This document shows positions 54,078 through 64,000 of a DNA stretch of 64,000 nucleotides, piece by piece. Both the position numbers and the translations under genes were made by a program. The stretch covers positions 1,798,001 to 1,862,000 of the forward strand of contig NZ_JABETK010000001.1 of the NCBI RefSeq assembly GCF_013240295.1, in the 5' to 3' direction. The stretch comes from Neoaquamicrobium sediminum. Lineage in GTDB: Bacteria > Pseudomonadota > Alphaproteobacteria > Rhizobiales > Rhizobiaceae. Numbering within the stretch: the first letter of the stretch is position 1; the number at the start of each line of letters is the position of its first letter. Under the pieces are notes generated by a model that worked only from the letters and a program-made list of their open reading frames with translations, was not told where the DNA came from and did not search any database.

Positions 54078-55469
54078 ATGGTCGAGGAAACGCGCGCGCC
54101 GAAGCGCGGAATCTGGGGCTGGATGCTGTTCGACTGGGCGCAGCAGCCTTTCCACACGCTCATCATCACCTTCGTCTTCGCCCCCTATTTCGCAGCCGCC
54201 GTGGCGCCCGACGCCGCGCGCGGGCAGGAACTCTGGGGGTATGCCACCGGCATAGGCGGCCTGCTGATCGCGCTGTCGTCGCCGGTGCTCGGCGCGATTG
54301 CGGACGCCAGCGGCCCGCGCAAGCCATGGATATTCGCGTTCTCGATTCTTGGCGTGATCGGCTGCTGGGCGCTGTGGTTCGCTGTGCCCGGCATGGAGAA
54401 CCTGACATTCGTGCTCCTGGCGATCGCGCTGGCGGTGTTCGGTATGGAGTTCGCAGCCGTCTTCAACAACGCGATGATGCCGACGCTGGTGCCCCGCTCC
54501 GAGCTCGGCCGGCTTTCGGGCTCGGCATGGGGGCTCGGCTATCTTGGCGGTCTCATCACGCTCGTCCTCGTGCTCGGCTTCCTCTCCGCATCGCCGGAAA
54601 CGGGCCGCACGCTGCTGGGCTTCGAGCCGCTGTTCGGGCTCGATCCGGCCATGCGGGAGGGGGACCGGTCTTCAGGCCCGCTGACGGCGCTGTGGTACGT
54701 GGTGTTCGTGCTGCCGATGTTCCTGTTTACGCCCGATGTGAAGCGCAAGCCTTCGGTCTCCGGTGCGGTCAAGGAAGGGCTTTCGCAACTCGGCAAGACG
54801 CTGCGGCGGCTGCCGGGCGAGCGCAGCTATTTCAGCTTCCTGATGTCGAGCATGTTCTACCGTGACGCGCTCAATGCGCTCTATGCCTTCGGCGGCATCT
54901 ATGCGGCGGGCGTGCTCGGCTGGTCGATCATCCAGATCGGCATCTTCGGCATCCTCGCCAACATCACGGGGGCGGCCGGCGCCTGGCTTGGCGGCCGCGC
55001 CGACCAGCGCTACGGCCCCAAGGTCGTGGTGAGCTGGTCGATCCTGATCCTCACCTTCTGCTGCCTGCTCGTCATTTCGACCACGCAGACGCAGGTGCTC
55101 TTCATCACGGTTGCCGAGGCCGCCGGCGGTAGCGGCCTGCCGGACATCACCTTCTATGTCGCCGGGGCGCTGATCGGCGCGGCCGGCGGTGCAATCCAGG
55201 CCGCTTCGCGCACGCTGCTGGTCGACCAGGTGGACCGCGACAAGGTGACAGAGGCGTTCGGCCTCTACGCGCTGTCGGGCAAGGCCACCACCTTCATCGG
55301 CCCGCTGGCGATCGCGTTCGCCACCGCCTTCTTCGCGCAGGAAGCTTTCGGGCTATCGACCCAGGAGGCACAGCGGCTGGGCGTCACGCCGATCATCGTA
55401 CTGTTCATGATCGGGCTGGTGCTGCTGCCGATGGTCAAGAGCCGGCAATATGAGGTGGCAGGGCCCTGA
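54078..55469 (+). CDS. UMF1 (Atg22-like) family MFS transporter
   Basis: 463-residue inner-membrane transporter of the UMF1/Atg22-like MFS group, about twelve helices. The ATG at 54078 follows GGGAGGGG; an upstream GTG at 54051 would extend it without support. Typical blocks: GWMLFDWAQQPFHTLIITFVFAPYFA at the N-terminus, SSPVLGAIADASGPRKPWI (motif A-like), QAASRTLLVDQVDRDKVTEAFGLYALSGKATTFIGPL in the C-terminal half. Family substrates are poorly defined (amino-acid efflux suggested). It follows NAD-GDH by 43 bases and may be co-transcribed. Confidence 0.92.
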   Translation: MVEETRAPKRGIWGWMLFDWAQQPFHTLIITFVFAPYFAAAVAPDAARGQELWGYATGIGGLLIALSSPVLGAIADASGPRKPWIFAFSILGVIGCWALWFAVPGMENLTFVLLAIALAVFGMEFAAVFNNAMMPTLVPRSELGRLSGSAWGLGYLGGLITLVLVLGFLSASPETGRTLLGFEPLFGLDPAMREGDRSSGPLTALWYVVFVLPMFLFTPDVKRKPSVSGAVKEGLSQLGKTLRRLPGERSYFSFLMSSMFYRDALNALYAFGGIYAAGVLGWSIIQIGIFGILANITGAAGAWLGGRADQRYGPKVVVSWSILILTFCCLLVISTTQTQVLFITVAEAAGGSGLPDITFYVAGALIGAAGGAIQAASRTLLVDQVDRDKVTEAFGLYALSGKATTFIGPLAIAFATAFFAQEAFGLSTQEAQRLGVTPIIVLFMIGLVLLPMVKSRQYEVAGP

Positions 55470-55492
55470 GGTGGAGGGGGCGTTCGACAGCC

Positions 55493-57109
55493 TCAATGCC
55501 GGAAGTGGCGCACTCCGGTGAAGACCATGGCGATGCCATGCTCGTCGGCCGCCGCGATGACCTCGTCGTCGCGCATCGAGCCACCGGGCTGGATGACCGC
55601 AGTAGCGCCTGCCTCGACGGCTGCGAGCAGTCCGTCGGCAAACGGGAAGAAGGCGTCGGAGGCGACCACCGAGCCTTTCGTCAGCGGCTCGCCGGCCCCG
55701 GCAGCTTCCGCTGCATCCAGCGCCTTGCGGGCGGCAATGCGCGAGGAGTCCACGCGGCTCATCTGGCCTGCGCCGATGCCGACGGTTGCGCCGCCCCGCG
55801 CGTAGACGATGGCGTTGGACTTGACGTGCTTGGCCACGCGGAAGGCGAAGCGCAGGTCGACCATCTCGGCATCTGACGGCGCGCGCTTCGTCACCACCTT
55901 GAGGTCGAGGTCATCGACCACGGCATTGTCGCGTGATTGCACCAGGAGGCCGCCTGCGACCGACTTCGCCATGATGCCGGCGGCGCGCGGGTCCGGCAGG
56001 CCGTCGGTCACCAGCAGCCGCAGGTTCTTCTTGGCCGCGACGATTGCGGTGGCTTCGGGCGATGCCTCGGGCGCGATGATCACCTCAGTGAAGGTCTTCA
56101 CGATCTCCTCCGCTGCTTCCGCGTCAAGCAGGCTATTGAGCGCGACGATGCCGCCGAACGCGGAGACCGGGTCGCAGGCAAGCGCCGCGAGATAGGCCTC
56201 GCGCAGGCTATCGCCCTCGGCGACGCCGCAGGGGTTGGCGTGCTTGATGATCGCCACGGCGGCGGTGCGCGCCGGGTCGAACTCGGCGACGAGCTCGAAG
56301 GCCGCGTCGGTGTCGTTGACGTTGTTGTAGGAAAGCTGCTTGCCCTGGAGCTGGCGGGCGGTGGCAACGCCGGGTCGCTTGTCGCCGTTGACGTAGAAAC
56401 CGGCCTTCTGGTGCGGGTTCTCGCCGTAGCGCATGACGGTTTCAAGCTTTCCGCCGAAGGCGCGCCAGGCCGGAGCCTCGATGTCGAGCGCTTCCGCGAA
56501 CCAGCCCGAGATCGCCGCGTCATAGGCGGCTGTGCGCGCATAGGCCTTCGCCGCCAGTTCCTGACGGAAGCGGTAGGGCGTGGCGCCGTCATTCGCGGCC
56601 AGCATCTCCGTCAGAAGCGCGTAGTCGGCGGGGTCTGTGACGATCGCCACATAGGCGTGGTTCTTGGCGGATGCCCGCACCATGGCCGGGCCGCCGATGT
56701 CTATGTTCTCGACGATCGATGCGTAGTCGCCGCCGGCTGCACGGACTTCCTCGAACGGGTAGAGATTGATGACGGCGATGTCGATCGGCCCGATGCCGTG
56801 CTCCCGCATTGCCGCTGCGTGCTCCGCATCGTCGCGGATCGCGAGAAGGCCGCCATGAACGGATGGATGCAGGGTCTTGACGCGGCCGTCCATGATCTCG
56901 GGGAAGCCGGTGATGTCTGATACGTCCTTCACCGCGATGCCCGCCCCGGCGATCGCCTTTGCCGTGCCGCCGGTCGAGACCAGCTCGATGCCAGCTTCAA
57001 CGAGCGTCCGGGCGAGATCGACCAGCCCGGTCTTGTCGGACACGGAAAGCAGCGCGCGGCGCGCCTTGACGAGATCGGGAGCGGGAATGTTCTTCGAGGC
57101 GACGGCCAT
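55493..57109 (-). CDS. purH: Bifunctional AICAR transformylase / IMP cyclohydrolase PurH
   Basis: 538-residue bifunctional enzyme for the last two steps of IMP synthesis. N-terminal IMP cyclohydrolase (about 1-200: [67 protein letters not shown]) and C-terminal AICAR transformylase ([25 protein letters not shown] with the catalytic Lys-His, [15 protein letters not shown]). All motifs are intact and length is normal. Last gene of a minus-strand series with heparinase, rsmB and htpX upstream; the heparinase stop is 78 bases upstream. Confidence 0.97.
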   Translation of the reverse strand: MAVASKNIPAPDLVKARRALLSVSDKTGLVDLARTLVEAGIELVSTGGTAKAIAGAGIAVKDVSDITGFPEIMDGRVKTLHPSVHGGLLAIRDDAEHAAAMREHGIGPIDIAVINLYPFEEVRAAGGDYASIVENIDIGGPAMVRASAKNHAYVAIVTDPADYALLTEMLAANDGATPYRFRQELAAKAYARTAAYDAAISGWFAEALDIEAPAWRAFGGKLETVMRYGENPHQKAGFYVNGDKRPGVATARQLQGKQLSYNNVNDTDAAFELVAEFDPARTAAVAIIKHANPCGVAEGDSLREAYLAALACDPVSAFGGIVALNSLLDAEAAEEIVKTFTEVIIAPEASPEATAIVAAKKNLRLLVTDGLPDPRAAGIMAKSVAGGLLVQSRDNAVVDDLDLKVVTKRAPSDAEMVDLRFAFRVAKHVKSNAIVYARGGATVGIGAGQMSRVDSSRIAARKALDAAEAAGAGEPLTKGSVVASDAFFPFADGLLAAVEAGATAVIQPGGSMRDDEVIAAADEHGIAMVFTGVRHFRH

Positions 57110-57187
57110 AAGCGGCAGGCTCCATCTTGCGGCTGTGGGGATCGGCGGGCCGTAGCACAGCGGGGCTGGAATGCAAATGACCGGACG

Positions 57188-58950
57188 TCAGATGCGCAGG
57201 AAGCGCCAGTGGATTTCCGGGTGTTCCGAGGCGTTGTAGGCCAGCACGATCTGGCGGCTGCGGCGCGGGCCGCCGAGGCCGGCGAAAAACAGCGATTCCT
57301 CCACCTCCGGCGCAAGTTCCTCGCAGGAGAATTCCCAACGTTCCTCGTTGCCGGGGTGGCAAGCACCAGCTCGCTGCGCTTGTTCTCGAACAGCGCGACG
57401 TCGGGGTGAAGGTGAAACCGCACGACAGTCCGGTCGCGGCCGTCGGCCCTTGCGACCTCACACCCCCGTCGGAATATGCGGTCGATACCCTCCAGCACTT
57501 CGCCGCCCGCACTCAGCGCGACCTCGCGCTCGTGATAGAGGCCGAAGCGGGCGACATAGGCGTCGTGGCGCGCGACGAAAGACTGTATGCCCGCCGAATC
57601 CATGCGTTTGCACGGGACGGAGCGTGGCCCCGAAAGCAACGGCGCGCCGATGATGCCTGCAAACCCCTGGGTCAACGCGAAGCGCGCGGAAGACGTATCG
57701 TTGAGCGTCGCGGTGGAGTGGGCCGCCGTTGAGCGCGCCAGCGGCCTGAAATCGTCGGATCCGTAGGTGTCGACACCGCAATTGACGACGAAATGGCTCC
57801 TGCCGGACGACAGCTCGAAGGACAGGCATCCCGCCTGCGCGGCATGCGACACCTCCGCCGGCGGCGGCATACCCGTGTCCGCGATGACCGTCACCCCGCC
57901 CATCGAAAGCCGCTCGTAGCCTGAATAGGGCGCGTGCAGCAGCGGCGCGCCGGCGGTATCGTCGTGGTGGAGGATCGCCGCGACCCGGTCGTGACTGGTG
58001 GCGCCCATGCCGTTGAAGCGCGCGAGCGTGCCGTCCTGGTGACGATAGAAGCGCAAAGCCGGCAGCATGCGTTCGACCGCGCCAATCAACGCTTCGGGCG
58101 GCGCCTCGGCCTGATTGGAATAGGTCTGGCGCAGTGGCAGCAAGTCCGCCAGCAATTCGAGGATGGCTTCCGGATTGCGCGAGATGTGCCCGCCGTCCGG
58201 CAGGATCTGCCGCTCCAGTTCGGCTGACAGCAGGCGCGACGCATTGCGCAGGGCCGAAGGCGGGGCAGGCAGCGAGAGGGCCGCGAAGGCAAGCGCGATG
58301 CGGGCGCGCAGCTTGTCCTCTCCGTCCGGCATTTCCGGCGCGGTTGCGCGCAGATAGCGGATCTGGACGGCAAGCGACTTGAGGAAGGCGCGATAGAACG
58401 GAAACTCCGCACCCTGCAGAACGACCGCGGAATGCTGCAGCCATGCGATCACGCGGCGGGCGGTGATGGCGGGGGTCCACGCGACACCACCGATCCGACG
58501 GCCGTGCAGGGCGATCCAGTCGCTCACCAGAGCGCGGGCATTGGCGGCCGCAAGTTCCGTTTCGGCAGCGCGCATGTGGCGCAGCCAGCGAAAGCCGTGC
58601 AGCGAGGCAAGCCAGGCGGCGCTCGGTATTTCGACGGCGAAGGGCGATGCTCCGTCCGTTTCGACCATGTAGCCCGCGAACGGGAAGCGACCGTGATAGA
58701 TCTCGTGGGCGATCTGCGGGTCGGCGAGCCGCAGGTCCGGCGGAGCGATCAGCACGCGCTCAGGCGTGCGGCCGGTGAACCGCCATCGGTAAACCGGGCC
58801 GACGCGCAACCTGCCGCGCAGCCTTCGCCACATCGTCGATGCGACAAGTGCCCATATTTGCGGGGAATTACCCCTCGCAACCGCCAAGTTGTCCAACCTC
58901 CGAATCGCAGCCCCGGACCGCCGAAGTTGCCAATACACTAGATGATTCAA
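57188..58950 (-). pseudogene. Heparinase II/III family protein, apparent frameshift near C-terminus
   Basis: Polysaccharide lyase-like protein. Helical N-terminal domain (RVLIAPPDLRLADPQIAHEIYHGRFPFAGYMV ... RALVSDWIALHGRRIGG) and a beta-rich heparinase II/III domain (RFNGMGATSHDRVAAILHHDD ... YERLSMGGVTVIADTGMPPPAEVSHAAQAGCLSFELSSGRSHFVVNCG). The frame changes in the G/C-run at 57351-57356; with one extra base it continues as GNEERWEFSCEELAPEVEESLFFAGLGGPRRSRQIVLAYNASEHPEIHWRFLRI and stops at 57188, about 587 residues in all. The start is uncertain: the long frame begins MNHLVYW, an internal MWRRLRG is another option. A conserved neighbour of purH and rsmB in rhizobia; its true polysaccharide substrate is not known. 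Confidence 0.85.
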
Positions 58951-58983
58951 GAATTTATGCGAAGGCTGAAATTCTCTTGGAGA

Positions 58984-60402
58984 TCACCCGCGACGGCGCA
59001 GGCGCGCTGCGAAAAAGCCGTCTAGGCCTGACAGGGCCGGCTCGCCGAGATCGAGACCGGCCGGCGTCGTGCGCACGGTTCCATCATCGCCTAGAAACGG
59101 GTCGGCAAAGCCAAATTCGCCGGGCTTCACGGGTTCGGGCACGGTGTCCGGGTGCGTTGCAACGAAGTCTCGAAAGAGCGCCTCGCCTTCCACCGGGTCG
59201 AGCGAGCAGTTCGAAAAGACGATAAGCCCGCCTGGCTTCACCATTTCCACCGCGCGCGCGAGCATACGCGCCTGCAGCGCGGCCAGTTTTGCCACATCCT
59301 CGGGCCCTTTGGTCCATGGCACGTCGGGATGGCGGCGAACCGTACCGGTCGAAGAGCAGGGCGCATCCAGCAGCACGGCATCGAACGCGGTCGCGGGCTC
59401 GAATACGAAGAGGTCCGAAACGACGATCTCTGCCTCGAGCCCTAGCCGCTCCAGATTGGCCGACAGACGGCGCGCGCGGTTGGCCGAGATTTCAAGCGCG
59501 GTCACGCTGGCGCCGGCGAGCGCGAGCTGCGCGGTCTTGCCGCCAGGCGCGGCGCACAAATCTGCGACCCGAAGGCCGGCGATGTCGCCAAGAAGCTGCG
59601 CGGGGATGGCGGCTGCGGCGTCCTGGACCCACCATTCGCCTTCGGCAAAGCCGGGAAGCTCGGTGATAGGGCCCTCGACCGTCCCAAGCCGCACGCCGCC
59701 TGTCGGCAGGACGGTGCCGCCCAACCGCTCCGCCCAATCCTGGGGGTTCGACTTGACGGTGAGGTCGATTGGGGCCTCGATCCGGTGGGCGGCGAGGATC
59801 GCTGCCGCCTGCGTCTTACCATAGGCGTTTTCCAGCCGCTCGACGAACCATTCCGGCGCGTCGACTGCCTTGGCCAGGGCTGCCGGCAGCGCGCGCTCCT
59901 TGCGCCGGGCGATCTCGCGCAGCACGCCGTTGACGAGCGCCGCGAAGCGGCTGGTGCGAGGATCGGACTTCGCCCGCGTGACGGCGATGTCGACGGCGGC
60001 CGAATCCGGGACGTCGAGAAACAGCATCTGGGCGGCTGCGACGTGAAGCACGTGCGAAAGCGCATGCGCGTTGGCCGGCAGCGGCCGGTCGAGGCGCGCG
60101 TCGATCAGGCCCTGGATGGTGCCACGGAAGCGCAGAGCCGTCGTCAGGATCGCACGGACCAGTGCGCGGTCGTGCATGTCGAGCGCCAGGAATTGCGGAT
60201 GGCCGTTCTCGTGATCCGTCAGTCCGTCGAGCGAAGTCCGCGCGTCGACAATCGCCGCCAGCAGGCGGGCAGCCGCCTTGCGCGAAGCAAGACCGGGCGT
60301 GTCGGCGAAGGGGTCTGGCTTGCGGGCGGGGCCGCCGTGAGCGCGGCGACGACCATCCGTCACGACCTGCGGCTCCGCGGGCCCGTCGGATTGCGGCCCC
60401 AC
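58984..60402 (-). CDS. rsmB: RsmB family 16S rRNA (cytosine-C5) methyltransferase
   Basis: 472-residue RNA m5C methyltransferase (Sun/RsmB). An N-terminal NusB-like RNA-binding domain (about 35-165: [19 protein letters not shown] ... [17 protein letters not shown]) precedes the SAM-dependent methyltransferase domain with [28 protein letters not shown] (SAM site), [20 protein letters not shown] (catalytic Cys motif) and [15 protein letters not shown] (second Cys). The usual YCTCS in the last motif is NCS here, but both catalytic cysteines are present. The start is a GTG at 60402, overlapping the htpX 3' end by 43 bases in another frame; a later start is possible. Confidence 0.92.
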   Translation of the reverse strand: MGPQSDGPAEPQVVTDGRRRAHGGPARKPDPFADTPGLASRKAAARLLAAIVDARTSLDGLTDHENGHPQFLALDMHDRALVRAILTTALRFRGTIQGLIDARLDRPLPANAHALSHVLHVAAAQMLFLDVPDSAAVDIAVTRAKSDPRTSRFAALVNGVLREIARRKERALPAALAKAVDAPEWFVERLENAYGKTQAAAILAAHRIEAPIDLTVKSNPQDWAERLGGTVLPTGGVRLGTVEGPITELPGFAEGEWWVQDAAAAIPAQLLGDIAGLRVADLCAAPGGKTAQLALAGASVTALEISANRARRLSANLERLGLEAEIVVSDLFVFEPATAFDAVLLDAPCSSTGTVRRHPDVPWTKGPEDVAKLAALQARMLARAVEMVKPGGLIVFSNCSLDPVEGEALFRDFVATHPDTVPEPVKPGEFGFADPFLGDDGTVRTTPAGLDLGEPALSGLDGFFAARLRRRG

Positions 60403-61382
60403 GGATTTGACTGCGGTTTTTCAGGCGCGGCAGGCGGCGGTGCCGGCGTAGGCCTGCCACCCCATGGGCCGGCCCGGGTTTCATCGCGCGTCGGCCGCGG
60501 CTGCTCCTGGGCAGGTTTTGCCGGCTGGCCGCCGCCACCGAACTCCTGGGCCATCGCGCGCAGCGCGGCGATACGGTTCTCGGTATTCGGGTGGGTCGAG
60601 AAGAGATTGTCCATCCGTTCGCCCGAGAGCGGATTGATGATGAACATGTGGGCCGTCGCCGGATTGCGCTCGGCGTCTTGGTTGTGGATCGCCTTGGCGT
60701 TGCGGGCGATCTTGTCGAGCGCGGAGGCCAGCCATATCGGCTGTCCGCAGATTTCGGCGCCGCGCCTGTCGGCGGCGTATTCACGCGTGCGGCTGATCGC
60801 CATCTGCACGATCATCGCGGCAATCGGCGCCACGATGATCGCCAGCAGCACGCCGATAATGCCGAACGGATTGTTATTGTCGCGGCTGCCGCCCATGAAG
60901 AAGGCGAAGTTGCCAAGCATCGAGATGGCGCCGGCCAGCGTTGCCGTTATCGTCATGGTCAGCGTGTCGCGGTTCTGCACGTGCGCCAACTCGTGCGCCA
61001 TGACGCCGGCCACTTCCTCGCGGCTCAACCGCTGCAGCAGGCCGGTGGTGGCGGCCACCGCCGCGTTCTGCGGATTGCGGCCGGTGGCAAAGGCGTTGGG
61101 CTGCGCGTTGTCGATCAGGTAGACCTTCGGCATCGGCAATTCGGCGCGTGCGGCCAGCTCACGCACGATGCCGTAATATTCGGGTGCGTTCCGCTCGTCG
61201 ACCTCGACCGCGTGGTGCATCCGCAAGACCATCTTGTCGGCGTTCCAGTAGCTGAACAGGTTCATGCCGGCAGCGATGACGAACGCGATCATCATGCCGC
61301 CCGAGCCGCCGATCATGTAGCCGATGCCCATGAAGAGCGCCGTCATCAGGGCAAGGAGCATCGCTGTGCGGATCACGTTCAT
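60360..61382 (-). CDS. htpX: Zinc metalloprotease HtpX
   Basis: 340-residue inner-membrane heat-shock protease degrading misfolded membrane proteins. The ATG at 61382 starts [46 protein letters not shown] with two membrane helices, then [34 protein letters not shown] and the zinc motif H130-E-L-A-H134 followed by two more hydrophobic segments ([32 protein letters not shown]) and the third ligand in [10 protein letters not shown]. The Pro-rich C-terminal tail ([16 protein letters not shown]) is typical of rhizobial HtpX. Its 3' end overlaps the rsmB start region. Confidence 0.96.
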   Translation of the reverse strand: MNVIRTAMLLALMTALFMGIGYMIGGSGGMMIAFVIAAGMNLFSYWNADKMVLRMHHAVEVDERNAPEYYGIVRELAARAELPMPKVYLIDNAQPNAFATGRNPQNAAVAATTGLLQRLSREEVAGVMAHELAHVQNRDTLTMTITATLAGAISMLGNFAFFMGGSRDNNNPFGIIGVLLAIIVAPIAAMIVQMAISRTREYAADRRGAEICGQPIWLASALDKIARNAKAIHNQDAERNPATAHMFIINPLSGERMDNLFSTHPNTENRIAALRAMAQEFGGGGQPAKPAQEQPRPTRDETRAGPWGGRPTPAPPPAAPEKPQSNPWGRNPTGPRSRRS

Positions 61383-61490
61383 GCAGAACTCCGTTTCCGA
61401 AACTGGTCGTCCCGGGTCGATCCCGCCCGGCGAACCGTCTATATGATGGGCAGCGATCAAAGGAAATTCAATGTTTCGAGGGAAAGCCGC

Positions 61491-61712
61491 ATGCGTGACG
61501 CGCCCGTGACCGAACCATCGGAAACCCGGGACGAAACCGCGCCCAGGCCGCTGAGCGATGCCGCCCGTCGGGCGCTCGCCGAGGCAGAGGCCCGCCGCGC
61601 GCAGTCACTGAAGCGCGAAGCCGAAAGACCGAAGGAGCTCGGTGGACGCGACGGGCTCGATCCCGCCCGCTACGGCGACTGGGAGGTCAAGGGCATGGCC
61701 AGCGACTTCTAG
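61491..61712 (+). CDS. DUF1674 domain-containing protein (SDHAF4-like)
   Basis: 73-residue protein, starting [15 protein letters not shown] at 61491 behind GAGGGAAAG. The C-terminal [23 protein letters not shown] is the conserved DUF1674 motif shared with mitochondrial SDHAF4, an assembly factor that helps flavinated SdhA join SdhB. The N-terminal half is charged and low complexity, likely disordered. A role in succinate dehydrogenase assembly is inferred from the family. Divergent from htpX with 108 bases between. Confidence 0.88.
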   Translation: MRDAPVTEPSETRDETAPRPLSDAARRALAEAEARRAQSLKREAERPKELGGRDGLDPARYGDWEVKGMASDF

Positions 61713-61755
61713 GCTCGGGTAACAACCTAGCAGGGGTGCTTGCGCACAGATCATG

Positions 61756-61773
61756 ATAGGAATATGATCCTAT
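61756..61773 (+). promoter_or_regulatory. Short inverted repeat pairing the ribosome-binding site of the nuclease gene
   Basis: ATAGGA (61756-61761) and TCCTAT (61768-61773) are perfect 6-bp arms with a 6-base loop. The first arm contains the AGGA ribosome-binding site and the second runs into the start ATG at 61772, so the hairpin would mask both. The stem is short and AU-rich, so any effect (for example temperature-dependent) is speculative. Confidence 0.35.
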
Positions 61774-62233
61774 GATGACCTATGCGCGGCTCATATCGAT
61801 AGCCATTTGTGTTTTCTGGTTGCTCCCAGCGTCAGCTTCCGAACTCGTGGACGGGCCGGTCAACGCACGCGTGCTGCGTGTTATCGACGGAGACACCTTC
61901 GAGGCAGAAGCGCTTGTGTGGCCGGGGCACAGGGTACGGGTTGCCGTGCGTATCCGAGGCATAGACGCGCCTGAGCTGCGCAGCCGCTGCCGCGCGGAAA
62001 AGCGAGCGGCCATGCAGGCGAAGGCCGCACTTGAGCGGCTGATTGAGGGGCGGCAGGTGGTGCTCTCGCATGTCGGCGGCGGCAAATATTACGGCAGGGT
62101 CCTGGCCGATGCGGCAATCGCGGCAGGCCCCTCGATCGCGGAAGCCCTGATTACCAAAGGTTTGGTGCGTCATTACGGGAATGGGCGTCATGTGCCATTT
62201 TGCGGCAATCGCGATGCCAGCGGCGCAAGTTGA
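61772..62233 (+). CDS. Thermonuclease family (SNase-like) secreted protein
   Basis: 153-residue protein with a signal peptide (LISIAICVFWLLPASASE). SNase fold motifs: VLRVIDGDTFEAEALVWPGHRVRVAVRIRGIDAPELRSRC, covering the DGDT calcium-site Asp, the Arg in RIRGID and the acidic PEL position, followed by KYYGRVLADAAI with the second catalytic Arg. Length and organisation fit small rhizobial SNase-like proteins, some of which bind rather than cleave nucleic acid. A second in-frame ATG at 61775 is an alternative start. The 3' gap to the next gene is 214 bases without recognised elements. Confidence 0.88.
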   Translation: MMTYARLISIAICVFWLLPASASELVDGPVNARVLRVIDGDTFEAEALVWPGHRVRVAVRIRGIDAPELRSRCRAEKRAAMQAKAALERLIEGRQVVLSHVGGGKYYGRVLADAAIAAGPSIAEALITKGLVRHYGNGRHVPFCGNRDASGAS

Positions 62234-62447
62234 TCTGAAATGAAACACATGGATTCCGGATTGCCGACGAGGCGGTTTCTTTTGTCTCAAAACGTTAACC
62301 TGTCACCAACCACACCAACAGCTTCAGCCGGTAAAAAACATGACCTTAACGTATTTCGCGCCTTATCGACCGTGATTTCGCCCGCACCGGCCCATGGGAT
62401 GCAGGGCGGTGGCGAACGATGTCACTTGTTGTGAATGGAGACAGGCG

Positions 62448-63835
62448 ATGCGGAAGGTCGGGGGTTTCGGGCGGCTCGGAGCGCGCTTCAGGCGCAATCG
62501 CCGCGGCAATTTCGGTTTGATGATGGCTGTGACGGCACCGCTGCTGGTGCTGGCATCGGGCTACGGCCTCAACGTTGCGCAGATATCGATTACGAAGTCG
62601 AACCTGCTCGCGGCGCTGGACTCGGCGGTGACGTCCACGGCCCGCGACCTGACGACGGGCGTCATCACCAAGGATGAGGCGCGGGGCGTGGTGGAGGCCT
62701 TCCTGCTGGCCAACGGGCAGCGCGCCTATGCCGAAGAAGGCCGTTTGACGCTCGACAGCATCGTTATCGATCCTGTGGCCCGGACGGTGGAAGCAAAGGC
62801 AAGCGTGGAACTCGACCTTGCCTTCGCCCTGTTCGGGACGGCAAACCATCAGAAGATTACTGCCGAATCCGCAGCGATCTACTCCGATCGTAAGATCGAG
62901 ATTGCAATGGCGCTCGACTTGACAGGCTCCATGAAAAAGGCCGGATCGGACGACAAGCTGGGTGACCTCCAGAAGGCGGCAACGAATGCGGTCAACCTGC
63001 TGCTGGGTGGCAAGAACCTAGATGACCGCGTGCGCATCGCACTCGTGCCCTACTCAAACTCCGTCAATGTCGGTTCGTCCATCGCCTACAAGTCCGTCTA
63101 TGTCGAAAAGAGCAAGTCGGATCGCGGCAGGAGCGTTCCCAACACCAACCTCCTCAACCTCGTCTCCGCGCTCCTGCGTCCGGACAACTGCTCGACCGAG
63201 CGAAGAGGTGCCGAAATCTACACGGACAAGGGTCCGAATGTGGCGATGGCCAACAGGGATTATTTCCTGACAGAGTTCGCAGACGGCGATGCGGGGTATA
63301 CGAAAAGCGTACGCTGCCCAGCGGCGGCCCTGGTTCCGCTGACTGCCAACAAGAAAACCCTGACCGACACCATCAATAACTTCGTTGCCGACGGCGGCAC
63401 CGGGGGCATGTCGGCATTCAGTGGGCCTGGTACATGCTCTCCGACAAATGGAAGGATGTCGTCCCCGCCAGCGCGGCTGCCGGCCCCTATGACGAGGAGG
63501 AGGTCGGCAAGTTCGCCATCCTCATGACCGATGGCGAGTTCAACCTGAACTTCGCCGGAGCGACGACCGCCAATCTTGCCTATGGCAATGCTGCCGCGAC
63601 GCGCTCGATCCCGCATGCAAAGCAGCTTTGCACGAACATGCGCGCCGCCGGCATCAAGATATTTACCATCGGCTTCAAACTGCCGAACGCGTCGGCGAGG
63701 GACCTGATGAAGGATTGCGCCTCGCCCGCAACCAGCGGTGTTACCTTCTTCTACGACACGTCGTCGGGTTCAGAACTCGATCAGGCTTTCAAGGCTATCG
63801 TCAGGAACATCGAGAGCCTGGCTCTGACAAAGTAA
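62448..63835 (+). pseudogene. TadG-like pilus assembly protein with vWA domain, apparent frameshift
   Basis: Pilus assembly TadE/TadG-type protein. The start at 62448 (MRKVGGFGRLGARFRRNRRGNFGLMMAVTAPLLVLASGYGLNVAQISITKSNLLAALDSAVTSTARDL) has the TadE-like N-terminus with one membrane helix, followed by a von Willebrand A domain with the MIDAS-like ALDLTGSM (about residue 165). The frame breaks at the G-run 63402-63406; one extra G restores GGTGGHVGIQWAWYMLSDKWKDVVPASA and the rest (KFAILMTDGEFNLN ... IKIFTIGFKLPNASARDLMKDCASPATSGVTFFYDTSSGSELDQAFKAIVRNIESLALTK) to 63835, about 462 residues. A strong terminator follows. Error versus true loss is unresolved. Confidence 0.88.
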
Positions 63836-63858
63836 GAAAACGCAAACGGCAAGAAAAA

Positions 63859-63888
63859 GGGCCGCTCTTTCGAGCGGCCCTCGTGTTT
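63859..63888 (+). terminator. Rho-independent terminator after the TadG-like gene
   Basis: Perfect 9-bp stem GGGCCGCTC / GAGCGGCCC with a TTTC loop, followed by TCGTGTTT. It lies 23 bases after the stop at 63835 and is the clearest terminator in the window. The remaining ~110 bases to the right edge show no feature I can support. Confidence 0.88.
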
Positions 63889-64000
63889 CCGTTCCGTGGC
63901 GCGACCCGTGGCTGCAACCGTTGCCGAAGCTCAGGTCGCCGGCCGCGCTTCACGCGCCTGTCAGGAAGACTGCTTCCCGAAAGGACGATCCGCCGGGACC

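Overview
This is a high-GC alphaproteobacterial chromosome segment. Gene order and protein families point to the Hyphomicrobiales (Rhizobiales), most likely a Phyllobacteriaceae-type organism of the Mesorhizobium/Chelativorans/Aquamicrobium/Nitratireductor kind. Pointers are the htpX-rsmB-heparinase-purH order, a ~1590-residue NAD-glutamate dehydrogenase, a DUF1674 protein and several rhizobial-style ABC operons. The genus is inferred; no rRNA lies in the window.

Left part (1-27.5 kb), accessory catabolic region. (i) 1-6.1 kb: a sugar-type ABC transporter (ATPase cut by the window edge, binding protein), an RpiR-family regulator, a creatininase-family amidohydrolase and two divergent phosphotriesterase-like hydrolases. 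(ii) 6.1-18 kb: an unusual set of peptide/amide hydrolases (M81/MlrC-like, P1/DmpA-like, M55/DppA-like, YtcJ-like amidohydrolase) with a LysR regulator and a complete dipeptide-type ABC importer. (iii) 18-27.5 kb: an Lrp regulator divergent from a Leu/Phe/Val-dehydrogenase-like gene that lacks the segment with the catalytic lysine, a translationally coupled 87-residue ACT-like protein, a second LysR, an M20 peptidase and a second peptide ABC importer with a fused double ATPase. Together these look like two regulated systems for importing and hydrolysing unusual peptides or amides, next to a lactone/amide sugar pathway. The exact substrates cannot be read from sequence. This block ends at a tRNA-Ala(CGC) gene whose 3' end faces it.

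Right part (27.5-64 kb), mostly core genome: yggT, yggU, inorganic pyrophosphatase, a LemA/TPM envelope cassette, pdxY, a DUF429 gene, beta-carbonic anhydrase, a marR-MFS pair, an M3 oligopeptidase, a PhoD phosphatase with a candidate PHO box, a LytTR regulator divergent from an acyltransferase, typA, two LysE exporters, NAD-GDH, a UMF1-type MFS protein, purH-heparinase-rsmB-htpX, an SDH-assembly-like DUF1674 protein, a secreted nuclease-like protein and a TadG-like vWA protein with a strong terminator.

The most striking window-wide feature is ten apparent frameshifts in eight otherwise well-conserved genes. At least seven are explained by one missing base in a short G, C or T run. This pattern suggests sequencing or assembly error more than true gene decay, and it should be resolved before any of these genes is called a pseudogene. 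I found no CRISPR array, insertion sequence, integrase or prophage.
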